Shown here: positions 17,471 through 26,434 of the stretch, piece by piece
Position numbering within the stretch: position 1 is the stretch's first letter
Layout: every line of letters begins with the position of its first letter
NCBI GenBank assembly: GCA_021773075.1
Contig: JAJFKT010000002.1
Coordinates: 1 to 64,000 of the forward strand
Direction of reading: 5' to 3'
Length of the DNA stretch: 64,000 nucleotides
Source: Woeseiaceae bacterium
GTDB lineage: Bacteria; Pseudomonadota; Gammaproteobacteria; Steroidobacterales; Woeseiaceae
Translations under genes and position numbers: made by a program
The notes under the pieces: generated by a model
Seen by the model: the letters and a program-made list of their open reading frames with translations, nothing else
The model's database searches: none
Told to the model about the DNA's origin: nothing

Positions 17471-18139
17471 ATGTGTGGTCGCTTTGCCTTCTACCCTCCC
17501 AGTGAAGCAACGGCCGCGTTATTTGGTGTAGACGGTGCGCTTGCTGTCGAAGCCCGCTACAACATCGCCCCGACCCAATTTGTTGCGGCGATTCGAGATG
17601 ATGAGCGGCAACAGCGTGAACTGGTCATGCTGCGCTGGGGCTTGGTGCCGTTTTGGGCCAGGGATCCCGCAATTGGCAATCGGATGATAAATGCACGTGC
17701 TGAAACCGTTGCCGAAAAGCCGTCATATCGTGCGGCATTCAGACACCGCCGATGCGTAGTGCTCGCTGACGGGTTTTACGAATGGCATCGTGACGGGGAT
17801 GTTAAGACTCCGCACTTCATATCCCTGGCGAGTGGCGAGCCATTTGCTCTTGCCGGTCTGTGGGAAAACTGGAAAGACAGGGAGACTGGCGAGTCTTTGC
17901 AGTCAACAACGCTTATTACGACTGTAGCGAACGATTTCATGCAGCCATTGCATCACCGGATGCCAGTGATTTTACAGTCGGATACAGCGGATGAATGGTT
18001 ATCCGGATCGATCGACTACCTACAGGACGCAGCGCAACGAGCTCCGCCGCTACGCGCATGGCCGGTAAGCCGAAGCGTTAATAACGCGCGTAATCAGGGC
18101 GAGAGACTAATCGACCCCGATGGCGAAATCATCCAATGA
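17471..18139 (+). CDS. yedK: SRAP-domain protein (HMCES/YedK family)
   Basis: Protein of 222 residues that, by family, forms a covalent link to abasic sites in single-stranded DNA and so shields them. Cys2, exposed after Met removal (MCGRFAFYPP), is the reactive residue. The other signatures RYNIAPTQ, RWGLVPFWA, NARAETVAEKPSYR, CVVLADGFYEW and the HHRMPVIL histidine are all present. The ATG at 17471 is required to place the cysteine and lies one base after the yadH stop. The 3' end overlaps the convergent FakA-DegV gene by 33 bp. Confidence 0.93.
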   Translation: MCGRFAFYPPSEATAALFGVDGALAVEARYNIAPTQFVAAIRDDERQQRELVMLRWGLVPFWARDPAIGNRMINARAETVAEKPSYRAAFRHRRCVVLADGFYEWHRDGDVKTPHFISLASGEPFALAGLWENWKDRETGESLQSTTLITTVANDFMQPLHHRMPVILQSDTADEWLSGSIDYLQDAAQRAPPLRAWPVSRSVNNARNQGERLIDPDGEIIQ

Positions 18140-19948
18140 AATGGCAGGTCGAAATGAAACAATGAGCGATCCGGGTCCACCGTGCACGCCGATACCGGTA
18201 CCAAGGTTACACACTTTTAACTTGCTGATGTGTGCTACCTCAGCGCGCAGAAGTGAGACCAGTTCTTCCGCGTCGTCGGGACATTTTGCCTGACCGACAC
18301 TGAGGTCGACCGCTTGGCCCGAGTCAAGCTTCGATGCCACGTAGCGTGCGAACTTTCGCGTTCGATTGCTACGCCCTATCAGGAAACCCGTAAGACCAAC
18401 TCGCCCGTCAGGCTTGATGCCGACAATGGGTGTTATCCGCATCAAGTCAGCCACAGTCTTGACCCATTGCGGCACTCTGCCGCCACGTACCGCATAGCGA
18501 AGATCCCTGAGCAATGCGAAGGTCCGGGTTTTCGGAATCTGGTCAGCGATAATCTGCAAGGTCTTTTCAATACTCAGCCCGGCCGCTGCGCACTCCGCTG
18601 CGAGAGTCGCCAGTTGTCCCTGACCGACGGAGGCGTTGAGCGAGTCGACAACGTGTAACCGGCCCGGCGCCTTACTTCGCTTTGCCGCGGACAACGCGCC
18701 CTCATAAGTACCGCTCGCCTGAGATGTCAGATTGATGGAAATCACGTCGCTGAAATGGCTCGCCAGAAACTGAAACTGGCGCCTAAAGTCGCCGGGCGAG
18801 GGTTGCGAGGTGGTCGGATGATACGGATTATTCTCAAGCTCACTGTAAAACTCATCGGTCGTAATGCTGACCTTGTCCAGGTAGCCGCGGTCTCCAAATT
18901 GAATCCGGCAGGGCACCATATGGATGTCCAGCTTTTCCATATCGTCATCACAGATGTCGGCACCCGAATCTGTAATTACGGCGAATGACCGGGAGGAGTC
19001 ATGCGTGGTGCTTTGCTGACGATGCATGTCGTCGGCCTTCTCGGCGCTAATTTCGCCAAACTTTCTGGCGACGTCAAACACGGACTCGGGCTCGTCGACA
19101 TGAATGTGGATCTTAGCCTTTCTTTTACTGCCGGCCAGCACGAGAGAATCGCCAAGTTCGGCAAGCGACTCGCGCAGCTTGCGTCGATCGATGTCGACGG
19201 CGGTTATGAGGCACTCCGTACAAAACCGATACTGAGATGTATTGTCCGCAGCAGAAAAATCGACGGGTGGTTCAATATCATCGAGCAGTGCAGTGTCAGG
19301 CATTGGGGCGACTCGACCAACGCGCAGATATTCTGCGATACCGGTAACGAGTTCCGCGAAGCCCTTGGCGCCTGCGTCGACGACGCCTGCCTTTCGCAGC
19401 ACCTCGAGTTGTTTGGGTGTATCGGATACCGCCTCGTTGACCCGGGTGCGCGCGCGATCGAGAATCGCGGCAAACCTGCGATCCGGGTTTTCCTTAACTT
19501 GATGCGTAATACTGTCTGCGAACGCCGCAATAACCGTAATGATCGTACCTTCGCGCGGTTCAGATAGCGCGTCGTGCGCATATTCGGAGCCCAGCTTGAC
19601 TGCCTTGCCAAACGTATACGTTGTGAAGCGTGAGATCTCACCTGCGGAATCGCTCATACCTTGAAAAAACTGTGCGATGATCGCGCCGGAGTTTCCACGG
19701 GCACCGTCAAGCAGGGCATCGGCTAGCGCCGCAAGCATAGTACCAAGATGTTTTTTGGGTCCGCTTTCCAGCACACCCAGGGCGGCGCTCAATGAAAGAC
19801 TGAGATTGGTTCCGGTATCGCTGTCAGCGACCGGAAAAACATTGATACGATTTAGATACTCCTGCTGAGCAATTACGCGGTGAATCCCCGATACCAGCGC
19901 ATTCGCCAGAGAATCGCCATCAATGTGTATCGCGTCGGGGCTATTCAC
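18107..19948 (-). CDS. FakA-DegV fusion: predicted one-chain fatty acid kinase
   Basis: A 613-residue protein joining two partners that are separate in Firmicutes. The first 200 residues are a DhaL/DAK2 kinase domain (NVFPVADSDTGTNL for Mg-nucleotide, DGARGNSGAIIAQFFQG). Next comes the FakA middle region with FCTEC (about 240). From about 320 a complete DegV fold follows (VITDSGADI, PTTSQPSPGDF, INLTSQASGTY), the FakB fatty-acid-binding partner. Phosphorylation of a bound fatty acid is inferred from the family. The GTG start at 19948 overlaps the end of gspB by 8 bp. Confidence 0.85.
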   Translation of the reverse strand: MNSPDAIHIDGDSLANALVSGIHRVIAQQEYLNRINVFPVADSDTGTNLSLSLSAALGVLESGPKKHLGTMLAALADALLDGARGNSGAIIAQFFQGMSDSAGEISRFTTYTFGKAVKLGSEYAHDALSEPREGTIITVIAAFADSITHQVKENPDRRFAAILDRARTRVNEAVSDTPKQLEVLRKAGVVDAGAKGFAELVTGIAEYLRVGRVAPMPDTALLDDIEPPVDFSAADNTSQYRFCTECLITAVDIDRRKLRESLAELGDSLVLAGSKRKAKIHIHVDEPESVFDVARKFGEISAEKADDMHRQQSTTHDSSRSFAVITDSGADICDDDMEKLDIHMVPCRIQFGDRGYLDKVSITTDEFYSELENNPYHPTTSQPSPGDFRRQFQFLASHFSDVISINLTSQASGTYEGALSAAKRSKAPGRLHVVDSLNASVGQGQLATLAAECAAAGLSIEKTLQIIADQIPKTRTFALLRDLRYAVRGGRVPQWVKTVADLMRITPIVGIKPDGRVGLTGFLIGRSNRTRKFARYVASKLDSGQAVDLSVGQAKCPDDAEELVSLLRAEVAHISKLKVCNLGTGIGVHGGPGSLIVSFRPAISLDDFAIGVD

Positions 19949-20582
19949 GCGGCAGCAGGAAGAACTGTCCCGCATGGTCGAGCACGACACCGTCAGGCGT
20001 AATCTCAGCGACGACAGGTCCTTCTTTCAGTTGCTCACCTTCTCGCAGTTTTGACATATTTATGAATACAAATCGGTTTTCGGACTCAACAGCATAGACG
20101 TGAATATCGACATGCAGGTCCGCGAGCTTTGAAGAACCCCTGGCTCGTATCTCCTGAAACGTTGGATATAAACTGGATGCCGGAACGGCCTCAGGGTCTT
20201 GCGAGATCAGCACAGATTCGACGGTTTCCACCGCTTTATTCTCGGCGGGCAAGGAAGCTTGTTTCTGCCGCTGAGGCGGCTGGTTTTGTCGCACCACTGC
20301 AGCCCGTTCTGCAAAATCCGCTTCGGACTCCTCGCCTGCAGGCGCGTCGCTCGCAAGCTTGTCAGGCACCACTGCTTGTGTTCGAAGCGGAGGGCCAGCC
20401 TCGGGTTTTATCAATAGGCCAACGAGAACGGCGAGATTTATTGCCAGCAACAGGCCGACGACCCATAACCACCTGGGTACTGCAGTAGGAGCGGTGCCTG
20501 TTGGTACGCCGGCAAACTCAGAAGTACCCTGTTGCTGCCGGTCCGTTTCGGATTTCCTGAGTGCATCGAGTATGAATGACAT
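19941..20582 (-). CDS. gspB: General secretion pathway protein B-like (GspB/ExeB)
   Basis: Single-pass inner-membrane protein of 213 residues. The cytoplasmic start MSFILDALRKSETDRQ is typical of GspB/ExeB. One membrane helix follows (about 38-58), then a Pro/Gln/Glu-rich linker, and the C-terminal periplasmic domain has DLHVDIHVYAVESENRFVFINM...EGEQL. With ExeA it forms the complex that helps insert the type II secretin through peptidoglycan. The gene lies 3 bases after the exeA homologue. The rest of the gsp genes are not in the window. Confidence 0.88.
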   Translation of the reverse strand: MSFILDALRKSETDRQQQGTSEFAGVPTGTAPTAVPRWLWVVGLLLAINLAVLVGLLIKPEAGPPLRTQAVVPDKLASDAPAGEESEADFAERAAVVRQNQPPQRQKQASLPAENKAVETVESVLISQDPEAVPASSLYPTFQEIRARGSSKLADLHVDIHVYAVESENRFVFINMSKLREGEQLKEGPVVAEITPDGVVLDHAGQFFLLPRE

Positions 20583-20585
20583 GCC

Positions 20586-22265
20586 TTATTCCCGGGCCAG
20601 TTTAGGGATAACGGCTTCCGACTCTGTCATCGCGAGTTGCGCTAACCGCGGTGACCCGTCGGGCCCGAGCAATGAGTTTATGATGATCAAGGTTTGCCGT
20701 CCTGCCAGTCCGTCGACTGCAAGTCGATTGTCCTTTTGAAATTGCCGCACCACACTTTCCAGCTCGGAGTCATAAACATCATCGCGTATCGCAATCGAGT
20801 CATAGCGCGCGTCAATAGCGGACAGGCTTTTGCGTAGCCATGCGACATCACTCCCTCTCGACCCCGGGGATAACGATACGGGTACCCCACCAGGTGGTCG
20901 CCACAGCAACATGAACTGACCAAACCACATGTCAGTGACTTCGCTAGCAGCATGTGTAACAGCAACGCCACCTATCGAGAGGTCCACGCTGTTCCCGTGA
21001 ATTGCTGTCAGGACGACTTGGTGAGATTCTCCATCATTGTCGATGAGGGAAAGAATCGCCGGGCGGTTAAGCTGCCGCAGACCGTTCCAGGAACTCCGTT
21101 GAACAAGACACGCAAGACCCGCCGCGGCCGCCTGTGAGCAACTGTCTTGTGCACCACGTGCATATTCCAGTCCCCAAAGATCGAATAGTGACGCCAAAGC
21201 AAAATCGATGCTGCTCAGCTCATTCGCCAGAACAAGCTCTTCAACCAGGGTTACTGGCGCCGGCTCCGGTGGGATTTCCTCAGGCATGGTGATCACGGCG
21301 ATGGGTGCGGCGGTCGGTAAATCGGACTGGAGCATTGTTCTATCGTCTGCAGGATTCAAGTCCTTTGTAACAGACCAAATACTGGCGGCCACAAGCGCGA
21401 CTGCAATCAGGCCTGCCGCTATAGCAAGCTGGCGACTGCCAGATTTCGTATCGACCTCGCCCGATACTTCAGCGGCGGCCCGCTTGATCAGGCGTCGCGT
21501 GATTACGCGAGACTCTCCCGCATAAGCCCCCAACAAAGCCCGATCGCAAATTACGTTAATGAGCCTGGGTACACCCTGCGAGAGTCGGAATACCTCTTTT
21601 TTGGCAGCCGCATCGAAGACTTCGCCAAGCGCGCCGGCAACGCGCAAGCGATGTTCTACATACAGTGCAGTCTCTTCACGCGTTAGCGGCTCAAGGTGAT
21701 AACGGCCCGTAATACGTTGCGCCAATTGACGCAGGTCGTTGCGGCCCAGTAACTCGCGTAATTCCGGCTGGCCGATCAGAATTATTTGCAACAATTTTTG
21801 CTTCGAAGTTTCAAGATTCGTAAGCAATCGAACTTGCTCCAGAACCGCGGGCGCCAGATTTTGCGCCTCGTCGACGACCAGTATCGTCCGTCTGCCTTCA
21901 GCGTGAGCGTCGAGCAAGTGTCCGTTCAATGCATCAGTTAGCGCCTTGATGCTGTCTCTCTCAGCCGGGATGCCGATGCTGAGTTCCTCACAGATCGTCA
22001 ACAAAAATTCGTGGGCGGTGATTTGCGGGTTGAGAACGACCGCGACATCCGCATTGTCAGGCATTCGATTCAACAGCAATGTTCGAACAAGTGTGGTTTT
22101 GCCGGTGCCGACTTCGCCGGTTAGCTGTACGAATCCACCGCTTTCTGTCACACCATAAACGAGGTGTGCAAGCGCCTCCCCGTGCCGCTCGCTCATAAAG
22201 AGGTAACGCGGATCAGGCGTTATCGAAAAGGGTTTTTCATTGAGGCCAAAAAAGCTGGTGTACAT
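20586..22265 (-). CDS. gspA: ExeA/GspA-type AAA ATPase with peptidoglycan-binding domain
   Basis: A 559-residue membrane ATPase of the ExeA/GspA family. It begins MYTSFFGLNEKPFSITPDP, then Walker A GEVGTGKTT (about 50), Walker B ILVVDEAQNL and an AAA+ lid. One membrane helix lies around 280-300. The periplasmic half has a C39-peptidase-like region (about 355-460) and a peptidoglycan-binding_1 domain (about 465-540, with PGSRGSDVAWLRKSL). It couples ATP hydrolysis to wall remodelling for type II secretin assembly. It is 3 bases upstream of gspB. Confidence 0.92.
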   Translation of the reverse strand: MYTSFFGLNEKPFSITPDPRYLFMSERHGEALAHLVYGVTESGGFVQLTGEVGTGKTTLVRTLLLNRMPDNADVAVVLNPQITAHEFLLTICEELSIGIPAERDSIKALTDALNGHLLDAHAEGRRTILVVDEAQNLAPAVLEQVRLLTNLETSKQKLLQIILIGQPELRELLGRNDLRQLAQRITGRYHLEPLTREETALYVEHRLRVAGALGEVFDAAAKKEVFRLSQGVPRLINVICDRALLGAYAGESRVITRRLIKRAAAEVSGEVDTKSGSRQLAIAAGLIAVALVAASIWSVTKDLNPADDRTMLQSDLPTAAPIAVITMPEEIPPEPAPVTLVEELVLANELSSIDFALASLFDLWGLEYARGAQDSCSQAAAAGLACLVQRSSWNGLRQLNRPAILSLIDNDGESHQVVLTAIHGNSVDLSIGGVAVTHAASEVTDMWFGQFMLLWRPPGGVPVSLSPGSRGSDVAWLRKSLSAIDARYDSIAIRDDVYDSELESVVRQFQKDNRLAVDGLAGRQTLIIINSLLGPDGSPRLAQLAMTESEAVIPKLARE

Positions 22266-22280
22266 CTGTCGGATTCTACC

Positions 22281-23450
22281 CTATCGGTCGAGGGTCTTGG
22301 CGCGGCTGACTGAGAGGGTGCCGAATTTCTCACGGATTTCATCGACTGTCTCGTCGATGACAGAGCTGTACTGGGAAGATTCATCTGCGAAAAGGTCGGG
22401 TTGTTGCGCGGCAACGAGCTTGCTGCCGCCAACGCCGAGAAGGCGAATCTTTGCGCCCGGGTTCGCACGGCGCCAAGCGCTCAGAAGCTCATTCGCGACA
22501 GCATAGATCTGATCGGTACCATTTGACGGTGGTGTGACGCGACGTTGGCGCGTAAATGTCGTGAAATCAGCCCGCCGAATTTTGATCTGAACTGTACTCG
22601 CGCTGAGTGATGCTTTTCGCAGGCGAGCGCTGGTACGTTCGGTCAATCGCAGAAGCTCCCGGTTCATGTCAGCGGGTGACGAAAGATCCTGCTCATAGGT
22701 CTCCTCTGCACTAATCGATTTTTCCTCACGGTCGGGCACGACCGGCCGATCGTCAATTCCGGACGCACGATCTCGGGTCTTTTGTGTAAAGCGTCCGAAA
22801 ATCGGTTCCAGATCGCGGTTGCTGGCCTGCCGCAGGTCACGCACTGTCGTTACACGTATTCCATCCAGCCGCTTTAAGGTTTCACGACCGATTCCGGGAA
22901 TCACGCGAACCGGTAACGGATCGAGTTTCTCGCCGTAAAGCGCCGGTGTAACAACGGTCAGGCCGTCGGGCTTATCCAGATCTGAGGCGATCTTCGCGAC
23001 GAGTTTGTTCTCAGCAACGCCGACCGATGCGTTTAGCCCTGTATCGGCCAGAATTCGTTGCTTAATGCTTGCTGCAATTTCCTGTGGTGAACCAAACAGT
23101 TTCACGCTGGCTGTGACGTCGAGAAAGGCCTCGTCAAGCGACAGTCCTTCAACAAGCGGCGTGAACTCATTAAAGACCGAGAAAATCTGGCGCGAAACCG
23201 CTTTGTAGTGCGACATTCGAGGCTTGACGCGTAGCAGGTGATCGCAACGCCGAATGGCTTCTGCTATCGGCATGGCGGAACGAATGCCGAACTTGCGGGC
23301 TTCATAGCTGGCCGCTGCGACGACACCGCGATTGCTACCACCGCCGACCACGAGCGGCTTGCCCCGATGATCGGGATTGTCGCGCTGTTCGACCGATGCG
23401 TAAAAAGCATCCATATCAACATGCAGTATGCTGCGTGTTGATGTCGACAT
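22281..23450 (-). CDS. dinB: DNA polymerase IV
   Basis: Y-family translesion polymerase of 389 residues. The catalytic acids are in ILHVDMDAFYASVEQ (about 8-22) and SLDEAFLDVT (about 106-115). The HhH segment VRVIPGIGRETLKRL and the C-terminal little-finger part (ISAEETYEQDL) follow. A longer frame reads back into ispA; the ATG at 23450 is 4 bases after the ispA stop and matches the family start. No LexA box was found upstream of it or of ispA, so SOS control would have to come from elsewhere. Confidence 0.95.
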   Translation of the reverse strand: MSTSTRSILHVDMDAFYASVEQRDNPDHRGKPLVVGGGSNRGVVAAASYEARKFGIRSAMPIAEAIRRCDHLLRVKPRMSHYKAVSRQIFSVFNEFTPLVEGLSLDEAFLDVTASVKLFGSPQEIAASIKQRILADTGLNASVGVAENKLVAKIASDLDKPDGLTVVTPALYGEKLDPLPVRVIPGIGRETLKRLDGIRVTTVRDLRQASNRDLEPIFGRFTQKTRDRASGIDDRPVVPDREEKSISAEETYEQDLSSPADMNRELLRLTERTSARLRKASLSASTVQIKIRRADFTTFTRQRRVTPPSNGTDQIYAVANELLSAWRRANPGAKIRLLGVGGSKLVAAQQPDLFADESSQYSSVIDETVDEIREKFGTLSVSRAKTLDR

Positions 23451-23454
23451 GCGG

Positions 23455-24345
23455 CTAGCGCCCGCGCTCGACGATAAATTGTGCCAGCCACTGCAGAGGC
23501 GCGGCCGAATCGCCAAACCGGGCCAGGCTGCCGAGCGCCCGCGCGAGCAACTCGTCGCAGCGATCTCGTGATGCTTCAATACCGAACAGCGCGGGATAGG
23601 TCGCCTTATTCAGGGATTCGTCTGAACCGGCCGGCTTGCCGATCACATCTGTGTCGCCTACGACATCGAGGATGTCGTCCTTGATTTGAAATGCGATGCC
23701 AATATCCCGTCCGAAACTGTTCAAAGCATCGAAGTCGGCGGTGGGTAGATTTTCGGTAAGGAGGCACGCTGACAGGATTGACGCATGAATCAATGCACCG
23801 GTCTTCAGCAAATACATGTGCTCCAGTTCTTCCGCAGTTAAAGTCTTGCCCTCTGCATCAAGGTCTATCGACTGACCGCCCGTCATGCCGGTTGACCCGC
23901 AAGCGTCGGTGATCAGTTGTACTAGTTGTATCGGCGCACCCGACGGCGCTCCGTCGAGCTTCGCAAGTACTGAGAAAGCCAGTGGTTGCAGTGCGTCGGC
24001 CGCGAGAATCGCTGTTGCCTCGTCATATTGTTTGTGAACAGTTGGTTTGCCGCGCCGCAGATCGTCGTTATCCATCGCGGGCAGATCGTCGTGCACCAGC
24101 GAAAATGCATGGATCAACTCAATTGCCACCGCCGGGGCATCAAGCAATCGTGGCTCAACCCGCAGGCACTCACCGGCGGCATAAACCAGCAGCGGTCGAA
24201 CACGCTTTCCGCCATTAAAAACCGAGTAGCGCATTGCATCGTGTAATCGCATGGGACTTGTATCTGCTGCGGGAAGCGCCCGCTCTAAACCGCTATCGAC
24301 GCGGGCGGTATAGGCAGCAATACGATCTTTGAATTTATCAGGCAA
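23455..24345 (-). CDS. ispA: Polyprenyl synthetase, probably farnesyl diphosphate synthase
   Basis: Prenyltransferase of 296 residues that condenses IPP with allylic diphosphates. It has both Asp-rich motifs: HDDLPAMDNDDLRRG (FARM, about 83-97) and QIKDDILDVVGD (SARM, about 220-231), plus GGKRVRP near 45 and GGQSIDL near 160. Length and sequence fit bacterial FPP synthases. The start appears to be TTG at 24345, with no better codon nearby. It is divergent from the mevalonate genes that supply its substrates, which supports the assignment. Confidence 0.92.
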   Translation of the reverse strand: MPDKFKDRIAAYTARVDSGLERALPAADTSPMRLHDAMRYSVFNGGKRVRPLLVYAAGECLRVEPRLLDAPAVAIELIHAFSLVHDDLPAMDNDDLRRGKPTVHKQYDEATAILAADALQPLAFSVLAKLDGAPSGAPIQLVQLITDACGSTGMTGGQSIDLDAEGKTLTAEELEHMYLLKTGALIHASILSACLLTENLPTADFDALNSFGRDIGIAFQIKDDILDVVGDTDVIGKPAGSDESLNKATYPALFGIEASRDRCDELLARALGSLARFGDSAAPLQWLAQFIVERGR

Positions 24346-24416
24346 TTCGATTTTCGGCTTATATCGGCCGTGTAGCGTACACGGAATTCAGCCACTGTGC
24401 GCGACCCTTGCTGGGC

Positions 24417-24422
24417 TATAAT
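24417..24422 (+). promoter_or_regulatory. Candidate -10 element for the mevalonate operon
   Basis: A perfect TATAAT lies 40 bases before the mvaD ATG in the 116-bp gap between divergent ispA and mvaD. The -35 region is poor, so activation by another factor or a weak promoter is possible. Confidence 0.4.
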
Positions 24423-24461
24423 TCGCGTCTTCCAGGACTCTTGAATTCGGACTAAACGCAG

Positions 24462-25424
24462 ATGCAGGCGACAGCAATCGCACAACCCAATATCGCGCTG
24501 ATTAAGTATTGGGGCAAGTGCGACCTGGGTCGGAACTTGCCCGCGGTTGGCTCAATATCCGTGACTCTAAAAGACCTCTACACCGAGGTTAGCGTGACGT
24601 TGAGCAGCGATCGTTTGCAGGATCAGCTGTTGGTCAACGGTAGCGAGAATCTACCGATGCTAGCGAGAATCAGCGCTTGTCTAGATAGTGTTGTCGGCGA
24701 AAATCGCGCACGTGCGTTGATCGAAAGTTCGAGTAATTTTCCGATTGCAGCGGGCCTTGCGTCTTCCGCTTCAGCATTCGCTGCGACCACCGTCGCGGCA
24801 GCCAGCGCGGCAAATTTGAATCTCGGTACTGACGAGCTGGCGCGCCTGGCCGGGCTAGCGTCAGGGTCGGCGGCGCGCTCACTTTACGATGGGTTTGTTG
24901 AGCTGCAAAATACCGCCGAGACGATATCCGTGAAATCAATTCGCGATACCGAGTCCTGGCCATTACAAGTGGTTGTCGCGATCACTGAAGTGGGTCCCAA
25001 GGCGACGGGGTCGACCGAAGCGATGGAGATATCTCGTGCTACCTCGCCATTCTACGATAGTTGGATTGATCAGCAGGAGCAGGACCTCGATGTTGCGCGA
25101 CTGGCAATTTCACAGCAAGACTTCGGCTCACTCGCCGCTATTGCAGAACACAACTGTCTGAAGATGCACTCGGTCATGTGGGCGTCGCGACCTTCGATGA
25201 TGTATTGGAATTCAGCGACAATGCGCTGCATGCAAGCAGTCCGTCAATTGCAGGAAGACGGTCACCGGGTGTTCTTTACGATCGACGCCGGACCTCAGGT
25301 GAAGGCAGTTTGTGTGTCCGAGGACGTCGATGCTGTTGCAGAGGCGTTGGCGAACACCGATGGCGTGCGGGAAGTCATGACGAGCGGCCTGGGCCATGCT
25401 GCCCGTCTGGTAAATCCGTCGTGA
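24462..25424 (+). CDS. mvaD: Diphosphomevalonate decarboxylase
   Basis: GHMP-family enzyme of 320 residues turning mevalonate diphosphate into isopentenyl diphosphate with loss of CO2. The N-terminus AIAQPNIALIKYWGKCD is diagnostic. It is followed by SISVTL, the phosphate loop AAGLASSASAFAATT (about 93-107) and SGSAARSLYDGFVEL (catalytic-loop Arg/Ser). It is the first gene of the mevalonate run, and its stop overlaps the GTG of mvaK2 (GTGA). Confidence 0.94.
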   Translation: MQATAIAQPNIALIKYWGKCDLGRNLPAVGSISVTLKDLYTEVSVTLSSDRLQDQLLVNGSENLPMLARISACLDSVVGENRARALIESSSNFPIAAGLASSASAFAATTVAAASAANLNLGTDELARLAGLASGSAARSLYDGFVELQNTAETISVKSIRDTESWPLQVVVAITEVGPKATGSTEAMEISRATSPFYDSWIDQQEQDLDVARLAISQQDFGSLAAIAEHNCLKMHSVMWASRPSMMYWNSATMRCMQAVRQLQEDGHRVFFTIDAGPQVKAVCVSEDVDAVAEALANTDGVREVMTSGLGHAARLVNPS

Positions 25425-26434
25425 ATGACACGATAGTAGCCAGCGCGCCAGGAAAGGTGGTGTTGTGCGGCGAGTACGCCGTACTTGACGGAGCACCCGC
25501 GATATCGATGGCAGTCAACAGGCGGGCTCGAGCAAGCATCGCAGTCGATACAACAAACGACGCGGAGTTTTCGACAGTGCGCGCTTCTGGGTACACAGAA
25601 CATACCGGTCGATTTCGAAAGTACGGCGATCAGATTGAGTGGCAGGAGGGGCAGGAGCATTTCGCTATTATTGATTCGCTTTGGCGAGCTGCGGATGTTG
25701 TGGATAGCTCGCCTGTGTTGATCAATCTCGATAGTAGCGAATTCATCGATAGCAATACGCGACGAAAACTGGGTATCGGATCGAGCGCGGCGATAAGCGT
25801 TGCGCTATGCGCAGCTATGCGGCAAAGCGCGGATATCGCCCATATAGTCCTGCTTGCGCAGCGGGCGCATGTCGACTTGCAGGGAGGTGTCGGCAGCGGC
25901 ATTGATATCGCCTGTAGTTTGCACGGCGGTCTAATTGAGTACCACATGGACGGTGCTTCGGTGATGTCATTAGCATGGCCTGACGGGCTGCGCTATCGAC
26001 TCCTTTGGAGCGGTGTCGCCGCGAGTACGCGGCAAAAATTATTGCAGCTCGATGCGGCTGTCAGCAAGCCGTCCCGAGTCCGATTGGCGAGCGCCTCTGA
26101 ATCCATGGCGGCGGCTTGGCGAACCGGCAGCGCCGAACGCATCGTCAGTGAATACAGTCACTATATAGATTCTTTGCGCGAATTCAGTATTGACCACGGA
26201 CTTGGCATATTCGATGCTGGGCATGAGGAAATCAGTCGTGCTGCCAATGCCGTTGAGCTTGCCTACAAACCCTGTGGTGCGGGCGGTGGGGACATCGGCA
26301 TATTGTTTGGCACGAATGATCTGGCGCTCGATGCCTTTGTCGATCAGCTGGCGACTCAATTCACACTTGTTGAGTGTCAATTGAGTCAGACGGGCGTTGT
26401 TATGGAAGCGATGAAAGAAAACAAAAATGAATGA
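25421..26434 (+). CDS. mvaK2: Phosphomevalonate kinase (predicted)
   Basis: GHMP kinase of 337 residues, assigned to the second phosphorylation of the mevalonate pathway. Motif 1 is ASAPGKVVLCGEYAVLDG (about 8-25), motif 2 LGIGSSAAISVAL (about 123-135), and motif 3 KPCGAGGGDIGILFG (about 283-297). The GEYAVLDG and GAGGGDIG forms are those of phosphomevalonate kinases, not mevalonate kinases. The operon already holds a mevalonate kinase and the decarboxylase, leaving this step to be filled. GTG at 25421 overlaps the mvaD stop, and its end overlaps the next ATG by 8 bp. Confidence 0.85.
   Translation: MNDTIVASAPGKVVLCGEYAVLDGAPAISMAVNRRARASIAVDTTNDAEFSTVRASGYTEHTGRFRKYGDQIEWQEGQEHFAIIDSLWRAADVVDSSPVLINLDSSEFIDSNTRRKLGIGSSAAISVALCAAMRQSADIAHIVLLAQRAHVDLQGGVGSGIDIACSLHGGLIEYHMDGASVMSLAWPDGLRYRLLWSGVAASTRQKLLQLDAAVSKPSRVRLASASESMAAAWRTGSAERIVSEYSHYIDSLREFSIDHGLGIFDAGHEEISRAANAVELAYKPCGAGGGDIGILFGTNDLALDAFVDQLATQFTLVECQLSQTGVVMEAMKENKNE

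Noticed and set aside
24385..24410. LexA box in the ispA-mvaD gap that might serve dinB
   Set aside because: CTGT is present but is not followed by ACAG at 8 bases.
25178..25420. Upstream extension of mvaK2
   Set aside because: It overlaps the conserved 3' end of mvaD in another frame, and the protein match begins at the GTG at 25421.
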